Of a stretch of 63,333 nt of DNA, positions 32,647-40,906 are shown one piece after another. Origin of the DNA: Bradyrhizobium rifense (GTDB lineage Bacteria; Pseudomonadota; Alphaproteobacteria; Rhizobiales; Xanthobacteraceae); the NCBI RefSeq assembly GCF_008123425.1, contig NZ_VSSS01000042.1:1-63333 (forward strand), given 5' to 3'. A program made the translations under genes and the position numbers. The notes below the pieces were generated by a model. The model was not told where the DNA came from. It saw nothing but the letters and a program-made list of their open reading frames with translations, and searched no databases. Position 1 is the stretch's first letter; every line of letters begins with the position of its first letter.

Positions 32647-34239
32647 ATGACGATCGAAAAGCGGCCGCGCGCGGCTGTCGCCATCGCTTTTGCCTCGACC
32701 CTGACTCTTTCGCTACTGGTTCCATCATTCGCGCGCGCGGACGACAAGGACAAGGACGACGTCAAGCATGTCCTGCTGATCAGTGTCGACGGCATGCATG
32801 AGGTCGACTTGCAGCGCTACGTCAGTTCCCATCCCTCATCGAGCTTCGCCAGACTTCTCGCGCATGGCGTGCGCTTCACCGACGCGCACACTTCGCGGCC
32901 CTCTGACTCCTTTCCTGGCCTCCTGGCGTTCATGACCGGCGGTTCGCCGAAAACCCATGGCGTATTCTATGATGATAGCTACGACCGCACGCTGTTCGCG
33001 CCCGGCAGCAACTGCCAGGGCACTCCCGGAACCGAGACGCTATTTGCCGAGAACCTCGACTACGACCTGACCAAGCTCGATGGTGGTGGCCCGGCCGGTT
33101 CCAACCACATCAACCCTGCGAACCTGCCGATGCGTCTGAAGAACGGCAAATGCGAGCTGGTCTATCCGCATCAATTCCTGAAGCTCAACACCATCATGGA
33201 AGTCATCCATGAGGCCGGCAAGCGCACAGCTTGGTCCGACAAGCACCCCGCCTACGAGATCATCAGCGGTCCGTCCGGGAAAGGCCTCGACGAACTCTAT
33301 GCGCCCGAGATCAACTCGACTTCGGTCCCTGGACAACCCGGAGCAGATTGGACCACAGACCCGAGCTTCACACGCACCTATGACCAACTCAAGGTCACGG
33401 CCGTGCTCAACTGGATCAAGGGCTTTGATCACACCGGCAAGACCAAGGTCGGCGTTCCCGCGATCTTCGGCATGAACTTCCAGGCCGTCAGCGTCGGCCA
33501 GAAGGTGACCGCCGACGGATATCTGGACGCCGCGGCGACGCCGAGCCCGCAACTCCAAGCCTCGCTCGACTTCGTCGACGCCTCGCTCGGCCAGATGCTG
33601 GATGCGCTGGCGGACCAGCACCTCGCCCGTGACACGTTGGTCATCGTCGGCGCCAAGCATGGCCAGTCGCCGATCGACATCAACAAGCTTCACATGCTGA
33701 CCGGCAGCACCAACCCGAAACTGGGCGGCGGCGTGCGCGCCGACGTGACCGATCCGGCCGACCTGCTGACCAATGGCGGCGTCGCGCTGGCACAGGAGAC
33801 CGCCGACGACGTTGCCCTGATCTGGCTCAAGAACCAGAGCGACGCCGACAAGGCCGTTGCGATCCTCGAGGCCGACCGCAAGGGCAGCAACAGGGCTCAC
33901 ATCGAGAAGATCTACGCCGGCGAGGAGCTGGTCGATCGGTTCGGCGATCCAGCGGCCGGCCGCACGCCCGACATCGTCATCCAGCCGATCGCCGGCACGA
34001 TCTATAGCAAGAGCAAGGCCAAGATCGCCGAACATGGCGGCTTCGCCGAGGACGATACGCACGTCCTGCTCGTCGTCTCCAATCCGAAACTCGCCCCCAC
34101 GATGATCCGCGAGCGGGTCGCGAACCGGCAGGTCGCGCCAACCATCCTGAAGGCGCTCGGCCTAGAGCCGGACGAGCTCGAGGCGGTGCGCGGCGAGGAT
34201 CGTACCCGCCTGTTGCCGGGCGTACGGTTGAAGGACTGA
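32647..34239 (+). CDS. Alkaline-phosphatase-superfamily phosphodiesterase (NPP-like), exported
   Basis: 530 residues. Signal peptide MTIEKRPRAAVAIAFASTLT through SFARA. LLISVDGMHEVDL gives the first metal Asp; RPSDSFPGLLAFMTGGSP is the nucleophile region (Ser or neighbouring Ser where NPPs use Thr); IVGAKHGQSPID and IAEHGGFAEDDTHVLLVVSN provide further metal-binding His/Asp. This matches type I phosphodiesterase/nucleotide pyrophosphatase-like proteins acting outside the cytoplasm; the substrate is unknown. Start has GGGAG 10 bases upstream. Stands alone, with a hairpin terminator after it. Confidence 0.82.
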   Translation: MTIEKRPRAAVAIAFASTLTLSLLVPSFARADDKDKDDVKHVLLISVDGMHEVDLQRYVSSHPSSSFARLLAHGVRFTDAHTSRPSDSFPGLLAFMTGGSPKTHGVFYDDSYDRTLFAPGSNCQGTPGTETLFAENLDYDLTKLDGGGPAGSNHINPANLPMRLKNGKCELVYPHQFLKLNTIMEVIHEAGKRTAWSDKHPAYEIISGPSGKGLDELYAPEINSTSVPGQPGADWTTDPSFTRTYDQLKVTAVLNWIKGFDHTGKTKVGVPAIFGMNFQAVSVGQKVTADGYLDAAATPSPQLQASLDFVDASLGQMLDALADQHLARDTLVIVGAKHGQSPIDINKLHMLTGSTNPKLGGGVRADVTDPADLLTNGGVALAQETADDVALIWLKNQSDADKAVAILEADRKGSNRAHIEKIYAGEELVDRFGDPAAGRTPDIVIQPIAGTIYSKSKAKIAEHGGFAEDDTHVLLVVSNPKLAPTMIRERVANRQVAPTILKALGLEPDELEAVRGEDRTRLLPGVRLKD

Positions 34240-34289
34240 TCCTTCGCAACAGCGCTAGAGGACGACAGTCCTCTCACCACACTCACATC

Positions 34290-34337
34290 GCCGCCCGCCT
34301 CGTGCGCAATTGCGTACCGGAGCGGGCGGTGCTTTTT
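34290..34337 (+). terminator. Terminator after the phosphodiesterase gene
   Basis: Arms GCCGCCCGC and GCGGGCGGT around a longer internal loop, followed by GCTTTTTC. Weaker because the loop is large (about 23 bases), though the T-run is good. Confidence 0.55.
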
Positions 34338-34391
34338 CTGGTGGCATTCACAGCCTGCCGCCGGCTTCTGCCGTTCCATCAATTCAAAAAC

Positions 34392-34407
34392 GGTATCAAT
34401 CGATACC
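34392..34407. promoter_or_regulatory. Candidate operator upstream of the hexarate importer
   Basis: GGTATC-AATC-GATACC, a perfect 6-bp inverted repeat with a 4-base spacer, 81 bases before the importer start. Good candidate for the site of the nearby LysR-type regulator or another sugar-acid regulator. Confidence 0.5.
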
Positions 34408-34487
34408 CCCTTCAACTTGGACACTTTCCTGCGTGCGCCTCTAGGAGTCGTCGTGAGGAAACATTTCGAGTTCTAAGGAGGCGCCTG

Positions 34488-35828
34488 ATGAGCGCAGTCG
34501 TGTCCGCAACGGACGTGAGGAGATCTCGCGTCAGGCTGTTCATCGTGACCATGCTGTTCCTGGTCACGACGGTGAACTACGCCGACCGCGCCACGCTCTC
34601 GATCGCGGGTCCCGCGCTCTCCAAGGAGCTTCATCTCGATCCCGTCGCCATGGGCTGGATCTTCTCGGCCTTCGGCTGGTCCTATGTCGCCGCGCAGGTG
34701 CCGGGCGGCTGGCTGCTCGACCGCTACGGCTCGCGCCTCGTCTATGCCTTCAGCATCATCATCTGGTCGCTGTTCACGATGCTGCAGGGCTGGGTCGGCT
34801 TTTTCAGCGCCGGCACTGCCATCATCGTGCTGTTCGCGCTTCGCCTCCTGGTCGGCGTCGCGGAAGCGCCGTCCTTCCCCGCCAACGCCCGCATCGTCGC
34901 GGCCTGGTTTCCAGGCAATGAGCGCGGCACCGCGTCGGCCTTCTTCAATTCCGGACAGTATTTCGCCACCGTGATCTTCGCGCCGCTGATGGGCTGGATC
35001 GCCCATGATTACGGCTGGCGCTACGTGTTCTTCGTGATGGGCGGGCTCGGCGTCATCATGGGCCTCGCCTGGATCAAGACCGTCTACGGACCGAAGGAGC
35101 ACCCTTCGATCAACGAGGCCGAGTTCGACTACATCAAGGAAGGCGGCGCGCTGGTCGATCTCGACGCGCCCAGAGACGAGCGTGCGCCGGACTCCGGCCC
35201 GAGATGGGACCATATCCGCCAATTGCTCTCCAACCGCATGATGCTCGGCGTCTATCTCGGCCAGTACTGCATCAACACGCTGACCTATTTCTTCTTGACC
35301 TGGTTCCCGGTGTACCTCGTCAAGGAGCGCGGCCTCTCGATCCTGCAAGCCGGCTTCGTCGCGACGCTGCCCGCGCTGTGCGGCTTCATCGGCGGCGTGC
35401 TCGGCGGCGTGATCTCCGACGCCATCCTGCGCAAGACCGGCTCGCTGACCATGGCGCGCAAGATCCCGATCGTTGGCGGCATGCTGCTGTCGATGTCGAT
35501 CATCGCCTGCAATTATGTCGACGGCCAGGCGCTGGTGGTCGGCTTCATGGCGCTCGCCTTCTTCGGCAAGGGCATCGGCGCGCTCGGCTGGGCGGTCGTC
35601 TCCGACACCTCTCCCAAGGAGGCCGGCGGCGTCTCCGGCGGCCTGTTCAACTCCTTCGGCAACCTCTCCTCGATCACCACGCCCATCGTGATCGGCTACA
35701 TCGTGGCCGCGACCGGCTCCTTCAACGGTGCCCTGGTGTTTGTCGGCATCAACGCGCTGGTGGCCGCGGTCGCCTACCTCGTCGTGGTCGGCAAGATCGA
35801 GCGGGTGGTGCTCAAACGTTCCTCCTGA
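34488..35828 (+). CDS. gudP: MFS hexarate importer (glucarate/galactarate type)
   Basis: 446 residues, 12 membrane segments, anion:cation symporter branch of MFS. MLFLVTTVNYADRATLSIAG is the typical first helix of GudP/hexuronate-type carriers, GGWLLDRYGSRLVYAFS the loop 2-3 motif, and EAPSFPANARIVAAWFP the helix 4-5 segment of the same branch. Proton-driven uptake of D-glucarate or galactarate is inferred from family and from the catabolic genes that follow. The start at 34488 has AAGGAGG upstream. Two hairpins follow the stop, so lysR probably has its own promoter. Confidence 0.85.
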   Translation: MSAVVSATDVRRSRVRLFIVTMLFLVTTVNYADRATLSIAGPALSKELHLDPVAMGWIFSAFGWSYVAAQVPGGWLLDRYGSRLVYAFSIIIWSLFTMLQGWVGFFSAGTAIIVLFALRLLVGVAEAPSFPANARIVAAWFPGNERGTASAFFNSGQYFATVIFAPLMGWIAHDYGWRYVFFVMGGLGVIMGLAWIKTVYGPKEHPSINEAEFDYIKEGGALVDLDAPRDERAPDSGPRWDHIRQLLSNRMMLGVYLGQYCINTLTYFFLTWFPVYLVKERGLSILQAGFVATLPALCGFIGGVLGGVISDAILRKTGSLTMARKIPIVGGMLLSMSIIACNYVDGQALVVGFMALAFFGKGIGALGWAVVSDTSPKEAGGVSGGLFNSFGNLSSITTPIVIGYIVAATGSFNGALVFVGINALVAAVAYLVVVGKIERVVLKRSS

Positions 35829-35829
35829 G

Positions 35830-35896
35830 CGCTCCGAGTGATCGGAGCGGGACAGGCAACTCAACGGCGGCCCTCAAAAGCCGCCGTCTTTGTTTT
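35830..35896 (+). terminator. Tandem hairpins after gudP
   Basis: CGCTCCGA-GTGA-TCGGAGCG (35830-35849), then ACGGCGG...CCGCCGT followed by CTTTGTTTT (35864-35896). The second is a typical rho-independent terminator. Confidence 0.7.
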
Positions 35897-35929
35897 GGGG
35901 ATGATCGATGCTAGAAGTGCCGGGGAAAC

Positions 35930-35947
35930 GCCTTATTCATCTAAGGC
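35930..35947. promoter_or_regulatory. Palindrome at the lysR start
   Basis: GCCTTA-TTCATC-TAAGGC, ending 8 bases before the lysR ATG at 35956. Its TTA-N6-TAA core resembles LysR-type half-sites; autoregulation is the likely purpose. Confidence 0.45.
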
Positions 35948-35955
35948 ATGTATCG

Positions 35956-36861
35956 ATGTTCGACCTCAACCAGCTCCGCTGTTTCGTCACGGTGGCCGAA
36001 GAACTGCACTTCGGCCGTGCCGCGGCGCGGCTGAACATGACCCAGCCGCCGCTGTCCCGGCAGATCCAGGTGCTGGAGCACATCATCGACGCGCCGTTGC
36101 TGGAGCGCACCAGCCGCTCGGTGCGCCTGACGCCTGCCGGGCGCAGCTTCCTCCCCGAGGCGCGCCGCATCCTGAAGCTCGCGGAGAGCGCCTCGCAGGT
36201 CGCCCGCCGCATCGCACTCGGCAAGACCGGCTCGCTGAAGATCGGCTTTACGGCCGCGGCGGCCTACGGCTTCCTGCCCGAGCTGGTCGCGGCCTGCCGC
36301 GCCAAGCTGCCGGAGGTCGATTTCTCGCTGAAGGAGATGGTCTCCGGCGACCAGTTCGAGGCGCTGACCTCGGGCCAGATCGATGCCGGCCTGCTGCGGC
36401 CGCCGATCGCGCGGCCTGAGCTGACCAGCCGCCGCGTCGTCGCCGAGCCCCTGCTCGCCGCGATCCCGAAGAAGCATCCGCTGGCCAATGCCGAGAACAT
36501 CACCATCAAGGACTTCGACGACCAGCCCTTCGTGATGTATTCGCCCTATGAGAGCCGCTACTTCCACGATCTCCTGGTGGCGCTGTTCACCCGCGCCGAC
36601 ATCCTGCCGCGCTATGTCCAGCATCTGAGCCAGATCCATTCGATCCTCGCGATGGTGCGCGCCGGCCTTGGCCTCGCGATCGTGCCGGCCGCGGCCGCCG
36701 GCCTGAAAATCTCCGACGTTCGGCTGCGTCCCCTCAAGCTGCGCAACCGCGTTCCGGTCGAGCTCTTCATGGTCTGGCGCCGCGACGATGAGAATCCGCT
36801 GCTGTCCGCGCTGGTCAAAATCGCCAGCGAATTGTCCTCGGCGGAGGTCATGGAAGATTGA
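35956..36861 (+). CDS. LysR-type transcriptional regulator of the hexarate cluster
   Basis: 301 residues, normal for LysR. Winged helix at 1-60 (FVTVAEELHFGRAAARLNMT, QPPLSRQIQVLE), then a ligand-binding domain from about residue 90 (GSLKIGFTAAAAYGFLPELV). It lies between the importer and the catabolic genes and is read in the same direction, which suggests control of the cluster, probably with a sugar acid or dehydration product as effector. Upstream starts exist (35908), but LysR proteins begin at MFDLNQLRCF. Confidence 0.87.
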   Translation: MFDLNQLRCFVTVAEELHFGRAAARLNMTQPPLSRQIQVLEHIIDAPLLERTSRSVRLTPAGRSFLPEARRILKLAESASQVARRIALGKTGSLKIGFTAAAAYGFLPELVAACRAKLPEVDFSLKEMVSGDQFEALTSGQIDAGLLRPPIARPELTSRRVVAEPLLAAIPKKHPLANAENITIKDFDDQPFVMYSPYESRYFHDLLVALFTRADILPRYVQHLSQIHSILAMVRAGLGLAIVPAAAAGLKISDVRLRPLKLRNRVPVELFMVWRRDDENPLLSALVKIASELSSAEVMED

Positions 36862-36986
36862 TGCTCAATCCGCATCGGTCGATATAGGCTTTGGCTTGGA
36901 CGCGCATCGAACCGTCTCCTAAACAGCAGCGCATGGACGCGCGTCGCGTTGCGTCCCAGACAACACGAGAGAAGGGAGCAGCGCCC

Positions 36987-37931
36987 ATGAGCAAGATGAC
37001 CCCGCAGGAAATGGCCCAGAAGATCGGATCCGGCCTCCTGTCCTTCCCCGTCACGCCGTTCAAGGCGGACTATTCCTTCGACGAGGCGACCTACCGCGCC
37101 AACATGGATTGGCTGTGCGGCTATGATGTCGCAGGTCTGTTCGCCGCCGGCGGCACCGGCGAGTTCTTCTCGCTGACCCCGACCGAAGTCCCGCAAGTGG
37201 TCAAGGTCGCCGTTGAGGAGACCAAGGGCCGCGTGCCCGTGCTCGCCGGCACCGGCTATGGCACCGCCATCGCCCGCGAGATCGCGATCGGCGCCGAGAA
37301 GGCCGGCGCTGACGGCCTGCTGCTGCTGCCGCCCTACCTCACCCATTCCGAGCAGGAAGGCCTTGCCGCCCACGTCGAGGCCGTCTGCGCCGCCGTGAAG
37401 ATCGGCGTCATCGTCTATAACCGCGACAACGCCATCCTCCAGCCCGACACGGTCGCCCGCCTCGCCGAGCGCTGCCCGAACCTCGTCGGCTACAAGGACG
37501 GCATCGGCGATATCGAGCTGATGACCCGCGTCTACACCAAGCTCGGCGACCGCCTGACCTATGTCGGCGGCCTGCCGACCGCCGAGACGTTCGCGCTGCC
37601 CTATCTCGACATGGGCGTGACGACCTACTCGTCGGCTGTGTTCAACTTCGTGCCGGAATTCGCCACCAACTTCTACGCCGCGGTGCGCAAGCGCGACCAT
37701 GCGACGATCCACGCCGGCCTGAAAAATTTCATCCTGCCGCTGATCGCGATCCGCAACCGCAAGAAGGGCTATGCGGTCTCGATCATCAAGGCCGGCATGA
37801 AGGTGATCGGCCGCGATTCCGGCCCGGTCCGCCCGCCGCTGACTGATCTCACCGAGCAGGAGATTGCGGAACTGACCGCGCTGGTGAAGAATCTGCCCGC
37901 CGCAGGATCGACACAACAGGCGGCAGAATAA
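36987..37931 (+). CDS. kdgD: 5-dehydro-4-deoxyglucarate dehydratase
   Basis: Converts 5-keto-4-deoxy-glucarate to 2-oxoglutarate semialdehyde with loss of water and CO2. 314 residues, class I aldolase (DapA) fold. GLFAAGGTGEFFSLTPTE is the carboxylate-binding loop, GVIVYNRDN holds the proton-relay Tyr, and LVGYKDGIGD has the Schiff-base Lys. The N-R-D-N and K-D-G-I-G-D signatures fit KdgD rather than DapA. Start at 36987 chosen for AAGGGAG upstream. First gene of the kdgD-gudD-dehydrogenase run. Confidence 0.92.
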   Translation: MSKMTPQEMAQKIGSGLLSFPVTPFKADYSFDEATYRANMDWLCGYDVAGLFAAGGTGEFFSLTPTEVPQVVKVAVEETKGRVPVLAGTGYGTAIAREIAIGAEKAGADGLLLLPPYLTHSEQEGLAAHVEAVCAAVKIGVIVYNRDNAILQPDTVARLAERCPNLVGYKDGIGDIELMTRVYTKLGDRLTYVGGLPTAETFALPYLDMGVTTYSSAVFNFVPEFATNFYAAVRKRDHATIHAGLKNFILPLIAIRNRKKGYAVSIIKAGMKVIGRDSGPVRPPLTDLTEQEIAELTALVKNLPAAGSTQQAAE

Positions 37932-37960
37932 TAAAGCAAGACAACAGGGAGGAGCGTGCG

Positions 37961-39304
37961 ATGGCCCAGACCGATTTCTCTGGCGCACCGGTCGTCACAA
38001 CGATGCAGGTGATCCCGGTCGCGGGCCGCGACAGCATGCTCCTCAATCTGAGCGGCGCGCATGCGCCGTTCTTCACCCGCAACATCGTCATCCTCACCGA
38101 CAATGCCGGTCACACCGGCGTCGGCGAGGTGCCGGGCGGGCAAAAGATCTGGCAGACGCTCCAGGATGCCCGCGATCTCGTGATCGGCAAGACCGTCGGC
38201 GCGATGAACAACATCCTCGCCGACGTTCGCACGGCCTTCGCCGACCGCGATGCCGGTGGCCGCGGCAAGCAGACATTTGACCTTCGCGTGATGATTCACG
38301 CTGTCACCGCAATCGAATCCGCCCTGCTCGACCTGCTCGGCCAGCATCTTAACCTGCCCGTCGCCGCGCTGCTCGGCGAAGGCCAGCAGCGCAAGAGCGT
38401 CGAGACGCTCGGCTACCTCTTCTTCATCGGCGACCGGCGTCAGTCCAAGCTTGACTACGTCAAGGGCGAGACCGGCAAGCCCGACTGGTTCAACCTGCGC
38501 CATCAGGAGGCGATGACGCCTGAGACGGTGGTGCGGCTCGCGGAAGCCACGCAGGACCATTACGGATTCGTCGACTTCAAGCTCAAGGGCGGCGTGCTCC
38601 GCGGCGAGCAGGAGATCGAGGCCGTCACGGCGATCGCAAGACGCTTCCCCAACGCGCGCGTCACGCTCGACCCGAACGGCGCCTGGTCGCTCGACGAGGC
38701 CATCAGCCTCTGCAAGAACATGCACGGCATCCTCGCCTATGCCGAAGACCCTTGCGGCGCCGAAGCCGGTTTCTCCGGCCGCGAGATCATGGCCGAGTTC
38801 CGCCGCGCCACGGGCTTGCCGACCGCAACCAACATGATCGCGACCGACTGGCGCCAGCTTAGCCACGCGCTGCGCCTGGGTGCGGTGGACATTCCGCTGG
38901 CCGATCCCCATTTCTGGACCATGCAAGGCTCGGTGCGCGTCGCCCAGACTTGTCGTGACAACGGCCTGACCTGGGGCTCGCACTCCAACAATCATTTTGA
39001 CATTTCGCTCGCCATGTTCACCCATGTCGGCGCCGCCGCCCCGGGCAAGGTCACGGCGATCGACACGCACTGGATCTGGCAGGATGGCCAGGCGCTCACC
39101 AGGGAGCCGCTCCAGATCAAGGGCGGCAAGATCGCGGTCCCGGATCGTCCGGGCCTCGGCATCGAGATCGACCGTGCGGCCATCGAGGCCGCGCATGAAC
39201 TCTACAAGCAGCATGGACTCGGCGCCCGCGATGACGCTATTGCCATGCAGGACCTGATCCCCGGCTGGACCTTTGACGACAAGCGTCCCTGCCTCGTGCG
39301 TTAG
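37961..39304 (+). CDS. gudD: Glucarate dehydratase
   Basis: Enolase superfamily enzyme that dehydrates D-glucarate (and L-idarate) to 5-keto-4-deoxy-glucarate. 447 residues, the expected length. VDFKLKGG is the KxK catalytic pair, LDPNGAW and YAEDPCG give metal ligands, TNMIATDW is the GudD-specific third-ligand segment, and SHSNNHFD carries the catalytic His. Gap to kdgD is 29 bases with GGGAGG before the ATG. Confidence 0.94.
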   Translation: MAQTDFSGAPVVTTMQVIPVAGRDSMLLNLSGAHAPFFTRNIVILTDNAGHTGVGEVPGGQKIWQTLQDARDLVIGKTVGAMNNILADVRTAFADRDAGGRGKQTFDLRVMIHAVTAIESALLDLLGQHLNLPVAALLGEGQQRKSVETLGYLFFIGDRRQSKLDYVKGETGKPDWFNLRHQEAMTPETVVRLAEATQDHYGFVDFKLKGGVLRGEQEIEAVTAIARRFPNARVTLDPNGAWSLDEAISLCKNMHGILAYAEDPCGAEAGFSGREIMAEFRRATGLPTATNMIATDWRQLSHALRLGAVDIPLADPHFWTMQGSVRVAQTCRDNGLTWGSHSNNHFDISLAMFTHVGAAAPGKVTAIDTHWIWQDGQALTREPLQIKGGKIAVPDRPGLGIEIDRAAIEAAHELYKQHGLGARDDAIAMQDLIPGWTFDDKRPCLVR

Positions 39305-39327
39305 AAAGCTTTCCCTGGAGGAACGAG

Positions 39328-40776
39328 ATGACTGCGATCCTGAAGAACTTCATCGGCGGTGAATGGGTCGACGGCTCCGGCGTCACCAAGAACATCAACC
39401 CCTCCAACACCAACGATCTGGTCGGCCAATACGCCAAGGCCGACAAGGCGCAGACCGAGAAGGCGATCGCGGCCGCGAAAGCCGCCTTCCCCGCCTGGGC
39501 GCAGTCGACCCCGCAGGTGCGCTACGACGCGCTCAACAAGATTTCTCTTGAAATTATCGCCCGCAAGGAAGAGCTCGGCCGCCTGCTTGCCCGCGAGGAA
39601 GGCAAGACGCTGCCCGAGGGCATCGGCGAGGTCGCCCGCGCCGGCCAGATCTTTGCGTTCTTCGCCGGCGAAGCGCTGCGCCTGATCGGCGAGAAAGGCG
39701 CGTCCGTCCGCCCCGGCCTCGACGTCGAGCTCACCCGCGAGCCGGTCGGTGTCATCGGCATGATCACGCCGTGGAACTTCCCGATCGCGATCCCGGCCTG
39801 GAAGATCGCGCCGGCGCTCTGCTACGGCAACACCGTCGTGTTCAAGCCGGCTGAACTGGTGCCGGGCTCCGGGCATGCGCTCTCCGAGATCATTGCTCGC
39901 TCCGGCATTCCGGCTGGCGTGTTCAACCTCGTGGTCGGCTCCGGCTCCGTCGTCGGCCAGACGCTGCTTGAGCACCCGGATGTCGCTGCGATCTCCTTCA
40001 CCGGCTCGGTGCAGACCGGCCGCAAGATCGCGCAGGCCTGCGTGCTCTCGAATCCGATGAAAAAGTTCCAGCTCGAGATGGGCGGCAAGAATCCGCTGGT
40101 CGTGCTCGACGACGCCGACCTCAAGACCGCCGTCGAAGTCGCCGTCAACGGCGCCTATTTCTCGACCGGCCAGCGCTGCACGGCGTCTTCCCGCCTGATC
40201 GTCACCGAAGGCATCCATGACCGCTTCGTCGCGGCGGTGGCCGAGCGCCTGAACGGCCTGTCGGTCGACGACGCACTCAAGGCCGGCGTCCATATCGGCC
40301 CGGTGGTCGATCAGAGCCAGCTCGACCAGGATCTTCGCTATATCAAGATCGGCCAGGACGAGGGCGCCAAGCTCGCCTTTGGCGGCGAGCTGCTCAAGCG
40401 CGAGACGCCCGGCCACTACCTCCAGCCGGCGCTGTTCACTGAGGCCAACAACAACATGCGCATCGCGCGTGAGGAAATCTTTGGTCCCGTTGCCGCCGTG
40501 ATCCGCGCCAAGAACTACGAGGAAGCGCTGGCGATCTCCAACGACACCGAGTTCGGTCTCGCTTCGGGCATCTGCACCACCAGCCTGAAATACGCCTCGC
40601 ACTACAAGCGCAACAGCGAGTCCGGCATGGTGATGGTCAATCTGCCGACCGCGGGTGTGGACTACCACGTGCCGTTCGGCGGCCGGAAGGGCTCGAGCTA
40701 TGGCGCCCGCGAGCAGGGCTCCTATGCGCGCGAGTTCTACACAACGGTGAAGACCGCCTATACCTATCCGGGCTAA
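39328..40776 (+). CDS. 2-oxoglutarate semialdehyde dehydrogenase (aldehyde dehydrogenase)
   Basis: Oxidises 2-oxoglutarate semialdehyde to 2-oxoglutarate with NAD(P)+, the last step of hexarate breakdown. 482 residues. ITPWNFPIAIPAWKIAPALC binds the cofactor, FQLEMGGKNPLVV has the catalytic Glu, and YFSTGQRCTASSRL the nucleophile Cys. The substrate is inferred from position after kdgD and gudD; within the ALDH family the sequence alone would also fit succinate-semialdehyde-type enzymes. Starts 23 bases after gudD with CTGGAGG upstream. Confidence 0.87.
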   Translation: MTAILKNFIGGEWVDGSGVTKNINPSNTNDLVGQYAKADKAQTEKAIAAAKAAFPAWAQSTPQVRYDALNKISLEIIARKEELGRLLAREEGKTLPEGIGEVARAGQIFAFFAGEALRLIGEKGASVRPGLDVELTREPVGVIGMITPWNFPIAIPAWKIAPALCYGNTVVFKPAELVPGSGHALSEIIARSGIPAGVFNLVVGSGSVVGQTLLEHPDVAAISFTGSVQTGRKIAQACVLSNPMKKFQLEMGGKNPLVVLDDADLKTAVEVAVNGAYFSTGQRCTASSRLIVTEGIHDRFVAAVAERLNGLSVDDALKAGVHIGPVVDQSQLDQDLRYIKIGQDEGAKLAFGGELLKRETPGHYLQPALFTEANNNMRIAREEIFGPVAAVIRAKNYEEALAISNDTEFGLASGICTTSLKYASHYKRNSESGMVMVNLPTAGVDYHVPFGGRKGSSYGAREQGSYAREFYTTVKTAYTYPG

Positions 40777-40791
40777 CCACGGGGAAGAGAT

Positions 40792-40881
40792 CGTAGGGTG
40801 GGCAAAGCGAAGCGTGCCCACCGCTTACGTTCGGTGTGAAGCATGGTGGGCACGGCGCGTTGCGCCTTTGCCCACCCTACG
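40792..40881. repeat. Palindromic repeat (CGTAGGGTGGGCAAAG type)
   Basis: CGTAGGGTGGGCAAAGC at the left and its inverse, ending CTTTGCCCACCCTACG, at the right, with inner arms GTGCCCACC/GGTGGGCAC. A dispersed palindrome common in Bradyrhizobium-type genomes, placed between two hexarate genes. Confidence 0.75.
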
Positions 40882-40906
40882 ACTTCAGCTTCTGAGGCAA
40901 AAGCGC

